Of a stretch of 64,000 bases of DNA, positions 35,413-43,723 are shown piece by piece. Made by a program: the position numbers and the translations under genes. Below the pieces are notes generated by a model, which worked only from the letters and a program-made list of their open reading frames with translations, did not search any database and had not been told where the DNA came from. The DNA is from F0422 sp003992255 (GTDB lineage: Bacteria > Bacillota > Negativicutes > Veillonellales > Veillonellaceae). The stretch spans positions 1 to 64,000 of the forward strand of contig NZ_RQVA01000006.1 in NCBI RefSeq assembly GCF_003992255.1, written 5' to 3'. The first letter of the stretch is position 1, and every line of letters begins with the position of its first letter.

Positions 35413-36105
35413 TTATATCATCATCTCTAAAAACTCAATACTATGTAATGTATATCCTAGTTGATATGTTAAAAGTTTCCGTAATAGAATTTCTAATTGA
35501 TCCCATTGATTCGCAGTAAGACGTAGAGGCTTTGTAGGAATCCAATCATAGTTCAAAATCAATGTGATAGCTTGTTGTAGATCTTGTTTCACTACATATT
35601 GACAGGTTTCATAGATTTCATCACAAAGACTTGCCATTGCCTCTGGTTCCTTACAATGTTGTCCTTGGGGAACAAATCCAGCAATACTTAACATATGCCA
35701 CCCTAATACAATAGACCCTAATCGAACTGGCTTATCTTGTATGGCTTGTAAAAATCGACTCATATTCGTATACACACCACGATCTAATGTACCTTTTTCA
35801 AATAAAGCACTCACTAGTTCACCGCTAAAGGTAGCGTAGGAAATATCTTCTAAACTTTCATAATTACGTGTAGAAATCCCATCCATCTGAATAATATCGT
35901 ACATGTCTCCATTAGGCGCTACTGTTAAATATAAACGGCTTAAGGGCTGCAAATATGCCCCTTCTTTATAGTTAGCTTTACGCTTATGAGGCACAGAGCA
36001 AAGTATAATGCCTTCTAACTTTGTGAGGAACGCATAGATACTGTAATATTTTCGCTTTTTACGCCACAGTACAATGGCTTCACTAGTAAACGTATTTGCT
36101 TTCAT
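35413..36105 (-). CDS. recO: DNA repair protein RecO
   Basis: 230 aa. N-terminal OB-fold (SEAIVLWRKKRKYYSIYAFL, with GIILCSVPHKRK), then the helical domain with FEKGTLDRGVYTNMSRFLQ. RecO anneals strands and helps RecA loading with RecF and RecR. The Cys4 zinc site seen in many RecO proteins is not present. A little short but complete. Own transcription unit, ending at the shared terminator. Confidence 0.85.
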   Translation of the reverse strand: MKANTFTSEAIVLWRKKRKYYSIYAFLTKLEGIILCSVPHKRKANYKEGAYLQPLSRLYLTVAPNGDMYDIIQMDGISTRNYESLEDISYATFSGELVSALFEKGTLDRGVYTNMSRFLQAIQDKPVRLGSIVLGWHMLSIAGFVPQGQHCKEPEAMASLCDEIYETCQYVVKQDLQQAITLILNYDWIPTKPLRLTANQWDQLEILLRKLLTYQLGYTLHSIEFLEMMI

Positions 36106-36258
36106 CTATATGTCCTCTCCACTCAGGTATACTCAGTTTCAATTACAACATTACACTAGGATGTTATTATGTATTATGCATAATATTATATAGATTGACT
36201 TACATATGTGCCTTGAAATTGAATTACTATCAATTAACTTTTGAAACCTATATCCATA

Positions 36259-37557
36259 TTATTCTGCCGCAATTAACTCCCTTTCATCAGGAACTGGTAC
36301 AGCATAGACACGCTCAATACGATATCCCTGCATTTCCGTCACTGTAAAGGTGTATCCATCTACAATTATGACATCACCAACGGCTGGGGTTCGTTCTAGG
36401 ATACCAAAGATAACGCCACCAATAGTATCTTCGTCCACATCACCGAAGGAAATATCTAATAGATCTTCTACTTCATCAACTAATACTTTTCCGGCAAAAT
36501 TGTAAGTACCGTTGGAATTTTCCACAATAGCCGGTAGATCACGTTCATGTTCATCTTGAATATCTCCAACCAGTTCTTCTAGAATATCCTCAAGACCTAC
36601 TAAACCTACCATACCACCGTATTCATCCACCACAACAGCCTGATAAATACGACGTGTTCGCATGTGCTGTAATAGAACAGATAATTTCATCACTTCTGGA
36701 ATAACAAGAATATTACGGCGTATGGACCGTAAATCTTCGCTTGCTTCTTCACGACGTTCCATTAAGTCCTTAATATGGACAAGACCAATTATATGATCCT
36801 TATCCTCTAAACACAAAGGATAGCGAGTGTGGCTTGTAGAAGATACGATATGCATAGTCTCTTCAAAACTATCCTGGGTGTATACACACACTACATCTTG
36901 CCGAGGAATCATAACCTCTTTTGCAATGCGGTCAACAAAATCGAATACATTGTCGATGAGCTCACCTTCCACATGGTCAATTTCACCTTGTTGATGACTA
37001 CGACTCACCAATACACGGATTTCTTCTTCTGTATGAACTAAGTCAATTTCTGTACGATACGGAGCTTTGAAAGCTTTTAATATAGTATTTCCAATCCACT
37101 CTGCTACATATACAAAGGGTAATACTATTTTTCCAACCATACGAACTATAGTTACACTGAAGCCTACATAACGTTCTGGAAAGGATAGCGCTAACCCTTT
37201 CGGAATAATTTCACCAAATATGAGTACTATTACCGCAAATAATGCTAACACAATCCACTCTACTACAATAGTATAGGTTGAATCATAAAATCCTAACTGT
37301 TGCAGTATAACATCTGTACTAACTTCTAAATATCGCCCCATATAAACAGCTAAGACAATAATAAAAAACAAAATAAAGAATGTAGACGTATTCATAAACC
37401 GTTCAGGTCGTTGATATAATTCACGTAATTCTTCTTTTTTTCCATCGCTCAATGTATCCATATCTTCTAAATGTTCTTCACGAAGACGAGCAAAAGAAAA
37501 CTTACTAATCACAAATACACTAATAATTAAAATACAAAAGATGGCAAATAGAATCAT
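36259..37557 (-). CDS. CNNM/CorC (HlyC) family protein with DUF21 and CBS domains
   Basis: 432 aa as called from ATG. N-terminal DUF21 membrane domain with four hydrophobic segments, then a CBS pair (VMIPRQDVVCVYTQDSFEE, then YQAVVVDEYGGMVGLVGLEDIL) and a C-terminal CorC/HlyC domain. Family members are linked to magnesium or cobalt efflux and resistance. The ATG has no clear ribosome site, while GAAAGGA lies at 37591-37597 with the frame open behind it (DTPVTGG before the ATG). So the real start may be a rare non-ATG codon at about 37581-37587, which would add 8 to 10 residues. Monocistronic. Confidence 0.85.
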   Translation of the reverse strand: MILFAIFCILIISVFVISKFSFARLREEHLEDMDTLSDGKKEELRELYQRPERFMNTSTFFILFFIIVLAVYMGRYLEVSTDVILQQLGFYDSTYTIVVEWIVLALFAVIVLIFGEIIPKGLALSFPERYVGFSVTIVRMVGKIVLPFVYVAEWIGNTILKAFKAPYRTEIDLVHTEEEIRVLVSRSHQQGEIDHVEGELIDNVFDFVDRIAKEVMIPRQDVVCVYTQDSFEETMHIVSSTSHTRYPLCLEDKDHIIGLVHIKDLMERREEASEDLRSIRRNILVIPEVMKLSVLLQHMRTRRIYQAVVVDEYGGMVGLVGLEDILEELVGDIQDEHERDLPAIVENSNGTYNFAGKVLVDEVEDLLDISFGDVDEDTIGGVIFGILERTPAVGDVIIVDGYTFTVTEMQGYRIERVYAVPVPDERELIAAE

Positions 37558-37735
37558 GCCACCCGTGACGGGGGTATCGATATAAATCAGTCCTTTCTAT
37601 TAATACACTGTAAAGATATATACAAATAATATGTTACTTTTGTCTATTGTATTATATTTTATCCTATTCTATGATGAGTCTATCTCATCAGTATTCATCA
37701 TTCATAGGTAATACAATATACTATATGACCTAGGT

Positions 37736-38635
37736 TTAATTGCGATATCCTAATTCCGATAACATACCGGATTTATTACGCCAGTCTTTTTTCACTTTTA
37801 CCCATAAGTCTAGGAATACTTTTGTAGCCAATAAACGCTCTATATCACCACGAGCTTGGCGGCCAATAGTTTTTAACATGGCCCCTTGTTTACCAATGAT
37901 GATACCTTTTTGGGAATCTCGTTCCACGTAAATAGTAGCTCGTACATAGGTAGTGCCATCCTCTCTCGTTTTCATTTCATCTACGTCTACAGCAATAGCA
38001 TGGGGAATTTCATCATGGGTCTGCAATAGAATTTTTTCACGCACAATATCAGAGATAATCAAACGCTCCGGCTGATCGGTAATCATATCATCAGGGAAGT
38101 ATTTTGGACCTTCTGGCAAATGTTTTTCTAATAAATTCACCACTTCCTCAATATTGTCTCTTTCCTTTGCAGAAATCGGTACCACCGCCTCAAAAGGATA
38201 GCTATTTTCATAGGATACAATAGCCTCTAACAAGTCTTGTTTTTCCATTATATCAATTTTGTTCACAATGAGGAACACTGGTACATTCACCTTACGTAAT
38301 TGCTCAATGACGAAGTTATCCCCAGGACCACGTTTTTCGTTCGCAGCCACCACAAACAGAACCGCCTCTATTTCACGCAAAGAATCTACGGCTTGGTCCA
38401 CCATGAATTCACCCAATTTATGTTTTGGCTTATGAATTCCTGGTGTATCCATAAATACGATTTGCTTCTTTTCATCTGTATAAACACAAACAATACGGTT
38501 CCGTGTTGTTTGCGCTTTATCAGATACGATGACAATTTTATCATCAATCAATGCATTAATTAATGTAGACTTTCCTACATTTGGTCGTCCTACAACGGCT
38601 ACAAAGCCTGATTTGAATCCTTTTCCATTATTCAT
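37736..38635 (-). CDS. era: GTPase Era
   Basis: 299 aa from the ATG (MNNGKGFKSGFVAVVG) that overlaps the ybeY stop by 8 nt. G1 GRPNVGKSTLINA, G2 switch KAQTTRNR, G3 DTPGIHKPKH, G4 NKID, and the C-terminal KH domain (GIIIGKQGAMLKTIGRQAR). Binds 16S rRNA and helps assemble the 30S subunit. Last gene of the phoH-ybeY-era run. Confidence 0.97.
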   Translation of the reverse strand: MNNGKGFKSGFVAVVGRPNVGKSTLINALIDDKIVIVSDKAQTTRNRIVCVYTDEKKQIVFMDTPGIHKPKHKLGEFMVDQAVDSLREIEAVLFVVAANEKRGPGDNFVIEQLRKVNVPVFLIVNKIDIMEKQDLLEAIVSYENSYPFEAVVPISAKERDNIEEVVNLLEKHLPEGPKYFPDDMITDQPERLIISDIVREKILLQTHDEIPHAIAVDVDEMKTREDGTTYVRATIYVERDSQKGIIIGKQGAMLKTIGRQARGDIERLLATKVFLDLWVKVKKDWRNKSGMLSELGYRN

Positions 38636-39104
38636 TATATGGCATATCCTCTCGTACATAACCTAAATTACCAAGCACAAACTCTTCTTCTGTGCGCATT
38701 TCTTTTTTATCTTCATCTGTCATATGGTCATAGCCTAAAATATGTAAACAGCTATGAACAGTTAAATAGGCAAGTTCACGAATAAAATCATGGTTATACT
38801 CTTTTGCTTGTTCTGCTGTACGCTCTAAGGAGATAACAATATCTCCTAATAATTGACCTTCTTCCTCGATAGAAGCTTCATCTCCCTCATTGAGGGCAAA
38901 CGATAACACATCTGTAGGCATATCTTTTCCACGGTATTCACGATTTAATTCCTGAATTTTTCTGTTGTTACAGAGGAGCACACTATATTCATCTTCCTCG
39001 TGCAATCCATACACACGAGCCACTTCATTACAGCACCGCTGAATGACCTCTTCGTAAGTGCTATTCTGTTCCATTCCCTCATCATAGGAAATACTTACAA
39101 TCAT
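38628..39104 (-). CDS. ybeY: Endoribonuclease YbeY
   Basis: 158 aa. Metal site HSCLHILGYDH (about residues 118-128, H-x3-H-x5-H). The N-terminal half has the family pattern LNREYRGKDMPTDVLSF. A single-strand RNase used in 16S 3'-end maturation and ribosome quality control. Overlaps phoH by 4 nt upstream and era by 8 nt downstream. Confidence 0.96.
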   Translation of the reverse strand: MIVSISYDEGMEQNSTYEEVIQRCCNEVARVYGLHEEDEYSVLLCNNRKIQELNREYRGKDMPTDVLSFALNEGDEASIEEEGQLLGDIVISLERTAEQAKEYNHDFIRELAYLTVHSCLHILGYDHMTDEDKKEMRTEEEFVLGNLGYVREDMPYNE

Positions 39105-40072
39105 TCTTGTTTCCCTTTCTCTGAAAGTTGATACTCTTCATAGGCTTTCACAATACGACCTACTAAATCATGACGCACCACATCTTGGTCGGAAAAATAA
39201 ATACATCGAATCCCTTTGATGCGTTGTAACACTTGCTCTGCCTCAATCAAACCGGATGTGATTTTCGGAGGTAAATCAATTTGCGTAGGATCTCCATTGA
39301 CCACCATTTTCGATTGATACCCCAAGCGAGTTAAAAACATTTTCATCTGTTCTGGCGTCGTATTCTGCCCTTCATCAAGGATAACAAAGGATCGTTCCAA
39401 GGTGCGACCACGCATGTATGCTAATGGTGCTACCTCGATAGTCCCTTGTAAGAGCATCTTCTGCACTCGTTCTACACCGAACATATCATGTAAAGCATCA
39501 TAAAGAGGGCGTAAATAGGGATCTACTTTTTCTTGTAAATCACCTGGCAAATATCCTAGCTTTTCTCCTGCCTCTACGGCAGGTCTCGTTAAAATAATGC
39601 GATCTACTTCACGATTTTTCAAGTAAAATGCTGCCAGTGCAACAGCTAAATAGGTTTTTCCTGTTCCTGCAGGACCAATACCAAAGGTGATCGTATTGCA
39701 ACGGATACTATCTACATACTGTTTTTGGCCCACTGTTTTAGGAATGATAGGATTCCCCTTCACAGTCACATTGATAGTATCTTCGTAGAGTTGAAAAAGA
39801 GCCTCTTTTTCGCCTTTTAAAATCATATTGGCAGCAGTACGCACATGATGATCGGCGATTTTAATATGATTTTTAAACAAGTATAACAGTACATCTAGAA
39901 CTTCCATTGCTACTTGTACAGATTCCTCTGAACCTGTTATATCCACAATAGTATCTCGATGTAATATATCAACTGTCAATAGTTCTTCTAATACTTTCAT
40001 GTGAGATCCTTGAGGTCCCACGATAGGTCCTACCATGTCATAAGTAGGTATGGTAAATCTCTGATTAGCCAT
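39101..40072 (-). CDS. phoH: PhoH family ATPase
   Basis: 323 aa from the ATG after AAAGGA (MANQRFTIPTYDMVG). A KH-like segment (GPIVGPQGSHMKVLEELL, residues 15-32) precedes the P-loop NTPase domain: Walker A GPAGTGKTYLAVALAA, Walker B FVILDEGQNTT, and RLGYQSKMVVNGDPTQIDLP. PhoH proteins act in RNA metabolism, often beside YbeY, as here. The upstream gene ends 10 nt away. Confidence 0.94.
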   Translation of the reverse strand: MANQRFTIPTYDMVGPIVGPQGSHMKVLEELLTVDILHRDTIVDITGSEESVQVAMEVLDVLLYLFKNHIKIADHHVRTAANMILKGEKEALFQLYEDTINVTVKGNPIIPKTVGQKQYVDSIRCNTITFGIGPAGTGKTYLAVALAAFYLKNREVDRIILTRPAVEAGEKLGYLPGDLQEKVDPYLRPLYDALHDMFGVERVQKMLLQGTIEVAPLAYMRGRTLERSFVILDEGQNTTPEQMKMFLTRLGYQSKMVVNGDPTQIDLPPKITSGLIEAEQVLQRIKGIRCIYFSDQDVVRHDLVGRIVKAYEEYQLSEKGKQE

Positions 40073-40082
40073 ATGCTTCCTT

Positions 40083-41045
40083 TCACAGAAATTTTTGAAC
40101 CGCAGCACCATGTAAATAATTATAGCCACTGCCTTGAGAAATATCTTCGTCTTCCATAATCTGGTCTATCAAATCTTGTACGCGCCACCAACCCATAGAC
40201 CAATTCGTAAAAATCGTATTTTCCTCTGGCGCACGTCCTACTAGTCGTTGTAATACAATCTTAGGGTCTAGGTAACGTAAGAATTCTACCACTCGTCGAG
40301 CGTATTCTTCTGCACTGATTAAGGTAAATTCACCAGCCTCATAATCACGTGTCATTTTCGTATTCTTTACTAAGTATAATGCATGAAGCTTCACTTGGTC
40401 TACTTGTAAGGCTGATAAAGTTTTCGCTCCTTCAATGACATCGTCCATGGTGTCCCATGGAAGGTTGAGTATCATATGAGTACACACTTCAAACCCATAG
40501 CGCTTGATACGTAATACTGCATCGATAAACTCCGCCATCGTATGCCCACGGTTTACCTTTTGTAGTGTATGATAGTTCACCGATTGTAAGCCAAGTTCTA
40601 CATAGATATCAATGCCATATTTGTTTTGTATATCTTTTAAAATATCTAAATAGACATCATGTACACAATCAGGTCGTGTGGCAATGGCAATGCCTACCAC
40701 ATGTTCTAAGCACGCTTCCTCCACATAGTGGCGGAACTTCTCTGGTGGCAAATAGGTATTACTAAAATTCTGAAAGTACGGTATATATTTATAGGCCTTA
40801 TACTTTTTTGCAATATGTACCACAGTCTCATCAATTTGCTGTTTCACCGTCATCGAGGCTGGTCGATTTTCGTAGCCTGCTCCAATTTCACCGCAGAAGG
40901 TACATCCACCTACACCTGCTGATCCGTCACGATTGGGGCATGTCAAAGGTAATGCCACTGGAATTTTATACGCCTTCTCCCCATAGCGCTCTTTGTAAAA
41001 CACAGATATCATACGATACCGCTTTGGCTTTGTCGTATCACTCAT
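40083..41045 (-). CDS. Radical SAM protein, TIGR01212/YtqA family
   Basis: 320 aa from the ATG preceded by AGGAGGTG. Elp3-like radical SAM enzyme: the iron-sulfur segment is CPNRDGSAGVGGCTFCGE, where three Cys bind the cluster. Then YFQNFSNTYLP, VYVELGLQSVNYHTL and LPWDTMDDVIEGAKTLS are typical of YtqA. Substrate unknown; a tRNA-related role is possible. The start follows the stop of the B12-binding radical SAM gene by one nt, so the two are translationally linked. Confidence 0.88.
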   Translation of the reverse strand: MSDTTKPKRYRMISVFYKERYGEKAYKIPVALPLTCPNRDGSAGVGGCTFCGEIGAGYENRPASMTVKQQIDETVVHIAKKYKAYKYIPYFQNFSNTYLPPEKFRHYVEEACLEHVVGIAIATRPDCVHDVYLDILKDIQNKYGIDIYVELGLQSVNYHTLQKVNRGHTMAEFIDAVLRIKRYGFEVCTHMILNLPWDTMDDVIEGAKTLSALQVDQVKLHALYLVKNTKMTRDYEAGEFTLISAEEYARRVVEFLRYLDPKIVLQRLVGRAPEENTIFTNWSMGWWRVQDLIDQIMEDEDISQGSGYNYLHGAAVQKFL

Positions 41046-41046
41046 A

Positions 41047-42999
41047 TCACACCTCCTCGCTGATCGTTGGACTCGCATCATGTTCGTAATGAGTTAGTTG
41101 GGTATTTCCACATTGTTGAGGACGTATAAAAGGTTTCGTCTCACCTTTTACGTCGATGATGATAATATATCTATTATCGGCTATAACATTATCAGTCGTA
41201 GCCCCAAGAATCTTACTTTGTTTAACCGCACTGGTTTCTTGTGTATAGCATTCCTGATCACTATGTATAGAACTTGTGGTAGAATAATTGTACTCCACAT
41301 TTTTGGATGGTACAACTTCTATAGCATCATAGAAACTTCTTGGAATCCCTAAGTACGGCAATGATTCCCCACAGACCTTAATCGTATGGTAATCCTGTCG
41401 GATTCTTCGCCATTCTACAAAGGAATAGTTAGGAATGTATTGTCGAACTAAGTCTTCCTCACGCCAGAATATTTCGGCATCTTGCATTTCTTGTTTTCTG
41501 TCTTTAGACAAACCAAATCGTTCATCACGGATTTTCCCATTGAAAGAAGTCAGTACATCATAGCGCAATAAATCACATGCCACTCGATCTCCTTTCAAGG
41601 TGAAGAACTCATAGAGAAATGCTATTTGATCTGCATCGTTTAGTTTGCGGTCTTGATTCCCTTTTTCTAACCATAGCTTGGTCATGTCTTCAAAATAGGC
41701 AAAGGCCGATCCTTCTTGGATTAAGCTTTTACTAATGTATCCAAAGACTGTGCGATACCGTTCACTATTATAGAAACGTTCAAACACATCTTCAAAATGT
41801 TTCAACATACGCACATCATCATAAGGCAAGACATGAGTTTGTAGTACTTCGTAAGGTGCTTTCGGATTCGCAATATACTCGTACTCTGCCATGGAACGTA
41901 CGCCAGAGCCTTTTAATAACTTTAAAAATCCAATCTGCAACGCATGAGGTTGCAAACTGAATAAATCATTAAAGGATTTTTCAAAAATAGACTTACTTTC
42001 ATGTGGCAAACCAACAATTAAGTCCATATGCACATGAGTGCGCCCCGCCTTGATAATCGGAGGGATAACGGACTGAATACGGCCCCAATCATTGCGCCGA
42101 TGGATGGCATCCAATGTCTTATCATGAGTACTTTGGACACCAACCTCAATCTGTATTTGTCCATGACGAGTAGAACTTAAAATATCCACTTCTTTTTCAG
42201 TCATTAAAATGGATTCCATTTCCAAGTGAAAGTTCGTCTGTCCCCCATGGTCACGCATCCACTCCATCAATGGAATATGATGATGAGGAGCACAGTTGAA
42301 CGTACGATCCACAAACTTCACCTGTTTTACATTGTGACTCACAAACCAAGCCAACTCTTCTAATACCCGTTCTCGGGGAAAGAATCGAACGGTGTTGCGA
42401 TTACCAGATAAACAATACTGGCAACAAAACGGACAACCTCGTGAAGATTCGTAATAGACAATTTTATTTCCTAAGGTCAGCATATCTTCTTCCGTGTACG
42501 GGAAAGGTATAGTGCTTAAATCCTTTACCTCTACCACCTCTTCAGATCCCTGAATATGACCCTGTTCTCGGCCTAAAATGCCAGGTATGACGGGATTAAC
42601 AGGAGATTGCCCTGTACGAATTGCTTTCACAAAGGAAGTAAAAGCCTCCTCAGCTTCCCCTTGCACAATATAGTCAATATAGGGGTTATCTTCTAATAGT
42701 TCCCTCGCTGTATAACTTACCTCAGGGCCACCTAAGATAATCTTAGTACTAGGACGGACCGCTTTGATCATAGAACATAGATGCAATGTCATATCGATAT
42801 TCCAGATATAACAAGCAAAGCCTATTACATCTGCATCTAACGTGGTGACATTGTTTAAGATATCTAAAATAGGCATATTAATAGTGTATTCCACTATCTC
42901 ATATGCCTCGTCCTTCGTTCTTCCATAGGCCTGCAAATAGCGCAACGCCAAAGAAGAATGTATATATTTTGAATTCAACGTTGAAATAATAACTTTCAT
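41047..42999 (-). CDS. B12-binding domain radical SAM protein, DUF4080 type
   Basis: 650 aa from the ATG after GAGGT (MKVIISTLNSKYIHSSL). N-terminal cobalamin-binding Rossmann domain (about 1-130, ILGGPEVSYTARELL), then the radical SAM core with RGCPFCCQYCLSG (about residue 190) and a C-terminal DUF4080 region. The last 80 residues are less conserved and Ser/Thr-rich. Reaction unknown; family members modify unactivated carbons using SAM and often B12. Head of the SAM-phoH-ybeY-era transcript. Confidence 0.88.
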   Translation of the reverse strand: MKVIISTLNSKYIHSSLALRYLQAYGRTKDEAYEIVEYTINMPILDILNNVTTLDADVIGFACYIWNIDMTLHLCSMIKAVRPSTKIILGGPEVSYTARELLEDNPYIDYIVQGEAEEAFTSFVKAIRTGQSPVNPVIPGILGREQGHIQGSEEVVEVKDLSTIPFPYTEEDMLTLGNKIVYYESSRGCPFCCQYCLSGNRNTVRFFPRERVLEELAWFVSHNVKQVKFVDRTFNCAPHHHIPLMEWMRDHGGQTNFHLEMESILMTEKEVDILSSTRHGQIQIEVGVQSTHDKTLDAIHRRNDWGRIQSVIPPIIKAGRTHVHMDLIVGLPHESKSIFEKSFNDLFSLQPHALQIGFLKLLKGSGVRSMAEYEYIANPKAPYEVLQTHVLPYDDVRMLKHFEDVFERFYNSERYRTVFGYISKSLIQEGSAFAYFEDMTKLWLEKGNQDRKLNDADQIAFLYEFFTLKGDRVACDLLRYDVLTSFNGKIRDERFGLSKDRKQEMQDAEIFWREEDLVRQYIPNYSFVEWRRIRQDYHTIKVCGESLPYLGIPRSFYDAIEVVPSKNVEYNYSTTSSIHSDQECYTQETSAVKQSKILGATTDNVIADNRYIIIIDVKGETKPFIRPQQCGNTQLTHYEHDASPTISEEV

Positions 43000-43088
43000 C
43001 TGTACCTCACTCATCGAATGAAACTAGTTCATCGGCTATTTTTCTATTATATCATATAATACAACCCTCTCCCACATAATAAAGTCCT

Positions 43089-43157
43089 AAAAAACGATGA
43101 CAAGCCTAACGTGTATAAGTGGTACGAACACTTATCATTTACGTTAGGCTTTGTCAT
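43089..43157 (-). terminator. Strong terminator downstream of the RND operon
   Basis: Minus strand: a two-part hairpin, outer ATGACAAAGCCTAACGT / ACGTTAGGCTTGTCAT and inner ATAAGTG / CACTTAT, then CGTTTTTTA. It closes the transcript that runs from the RND genes through the 3' repeats. Confidence 0.85.
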
Positions 43158-43220
43158 TTCTAGTTAAGGAAACAATAAATATCTATAATTAATTTTAATA
43201 GTTTTACCATCCCTATCCTA

Positions 43221-43364
43221 GAGGAACGCAGTCAGGCGTAGCAGCCTTTGTGTCAGCCCTTACTGACTAAATAAAACAAACACAAGAAGAGCACGACATG
43301 TTCCAAAGCAAACCTACCGTAGGATCAGTTTGTGAAGGAATATGTCGTGCTCTAATTATACTCT
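43221..43364 (-). repeat. 3'-UTR structured repeat, copy A
   Basis: 144 nt. Contains a 66-nt hairpin at 43288-43353 with arms AGAGCACGACATGTTCC and GGAATATGTCGTGCTCT (17 pairs, one G-U) and an inner CAAAC / GTTTG stem capped by CCTACCGTAGG. Copies B, C and D are tandem or distant. Confidence 0.9.
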
Positions 43365-43507
43365 GAGAAACGCAGTTAGACGTAGTAGCCTTTGTGGCGT
43401 CCTTATTAACTGAATAATACAAACACAAGAAGAGCACGACATGTTCCAAAGCAAACCTACCGTAGGATCAGTTTGTGAAGGAATATGTCGTGCTCTAATT
43501 ATACTCT
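43365..43507 (-). repeat. 3'-UTR structured repeat, copy B
   Basis: 143 nt, directly after copy A and nearly identical to it in the hairpin (43431-43496); the flank differs slightly (GTTAGACGTAGTAGCC against GTCAGGCGTAGCAGCC). Confidence 0.9.
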
Positions 43508-43650
43508 GAGAAACGCAGTTAGACGTAGTAGCCTTTGTGGCGTTCTTATTAACTGAATAATACAAACACAAGAAGAGCACGACATGTTCCGGAGCAAACC
43601 TACCGTAGGATCAGTTTGTGGAGGAATATGTCGTGCTCTTCCCTTTATCT
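43508..43650 (-). repeat. 3'-UTR structured repeat, copy C
   Basis: About 143 nt, tandem with B. Hairpin at 43574-43639 with the same outer stem; the internal loop differs (GGAG for AAAG, and TGGA for TGAA). Nearest to the RND permease gene. Confidence 0.9.
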
Positions 43651-43654
43651 AATT

Positions 43655-43723
43655 AAGACCGTCACAAGGCTGCATAGCCTTACAAGTGACGACCCACGAG
43701 GCTGCATAGCCTAATTAGTGACG
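43655..43723 (-). repeat. Short palindromic repeat pair at the RND gene 3' end
   Basis: Two copies of a 30-nt unit with core AGGCTATGCAGCCT (a perfect hairpin) and flanks GTCAC/GTGAC, starting at the acrB-type stop codon. A diverged third copy overlaps the tyrS stop at 55790-55835, so gene ends at both loci share the arrangement short hairpin then long hairpin. Confidence 0.75.

Noticed and set aside
43267..43580. Short minus-strand reading frames (60 and 74 codons) with repeated wording
   Set aside because: They are translations of the 143-bp structured repeats; no ribosome site, and copy differences do not preserve the frame.
43221..43650. Possible CRISPR array because of tandem repeats
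   Set aside because: Units are contiguous 143-bp copies with no spacers and no cas genes near.
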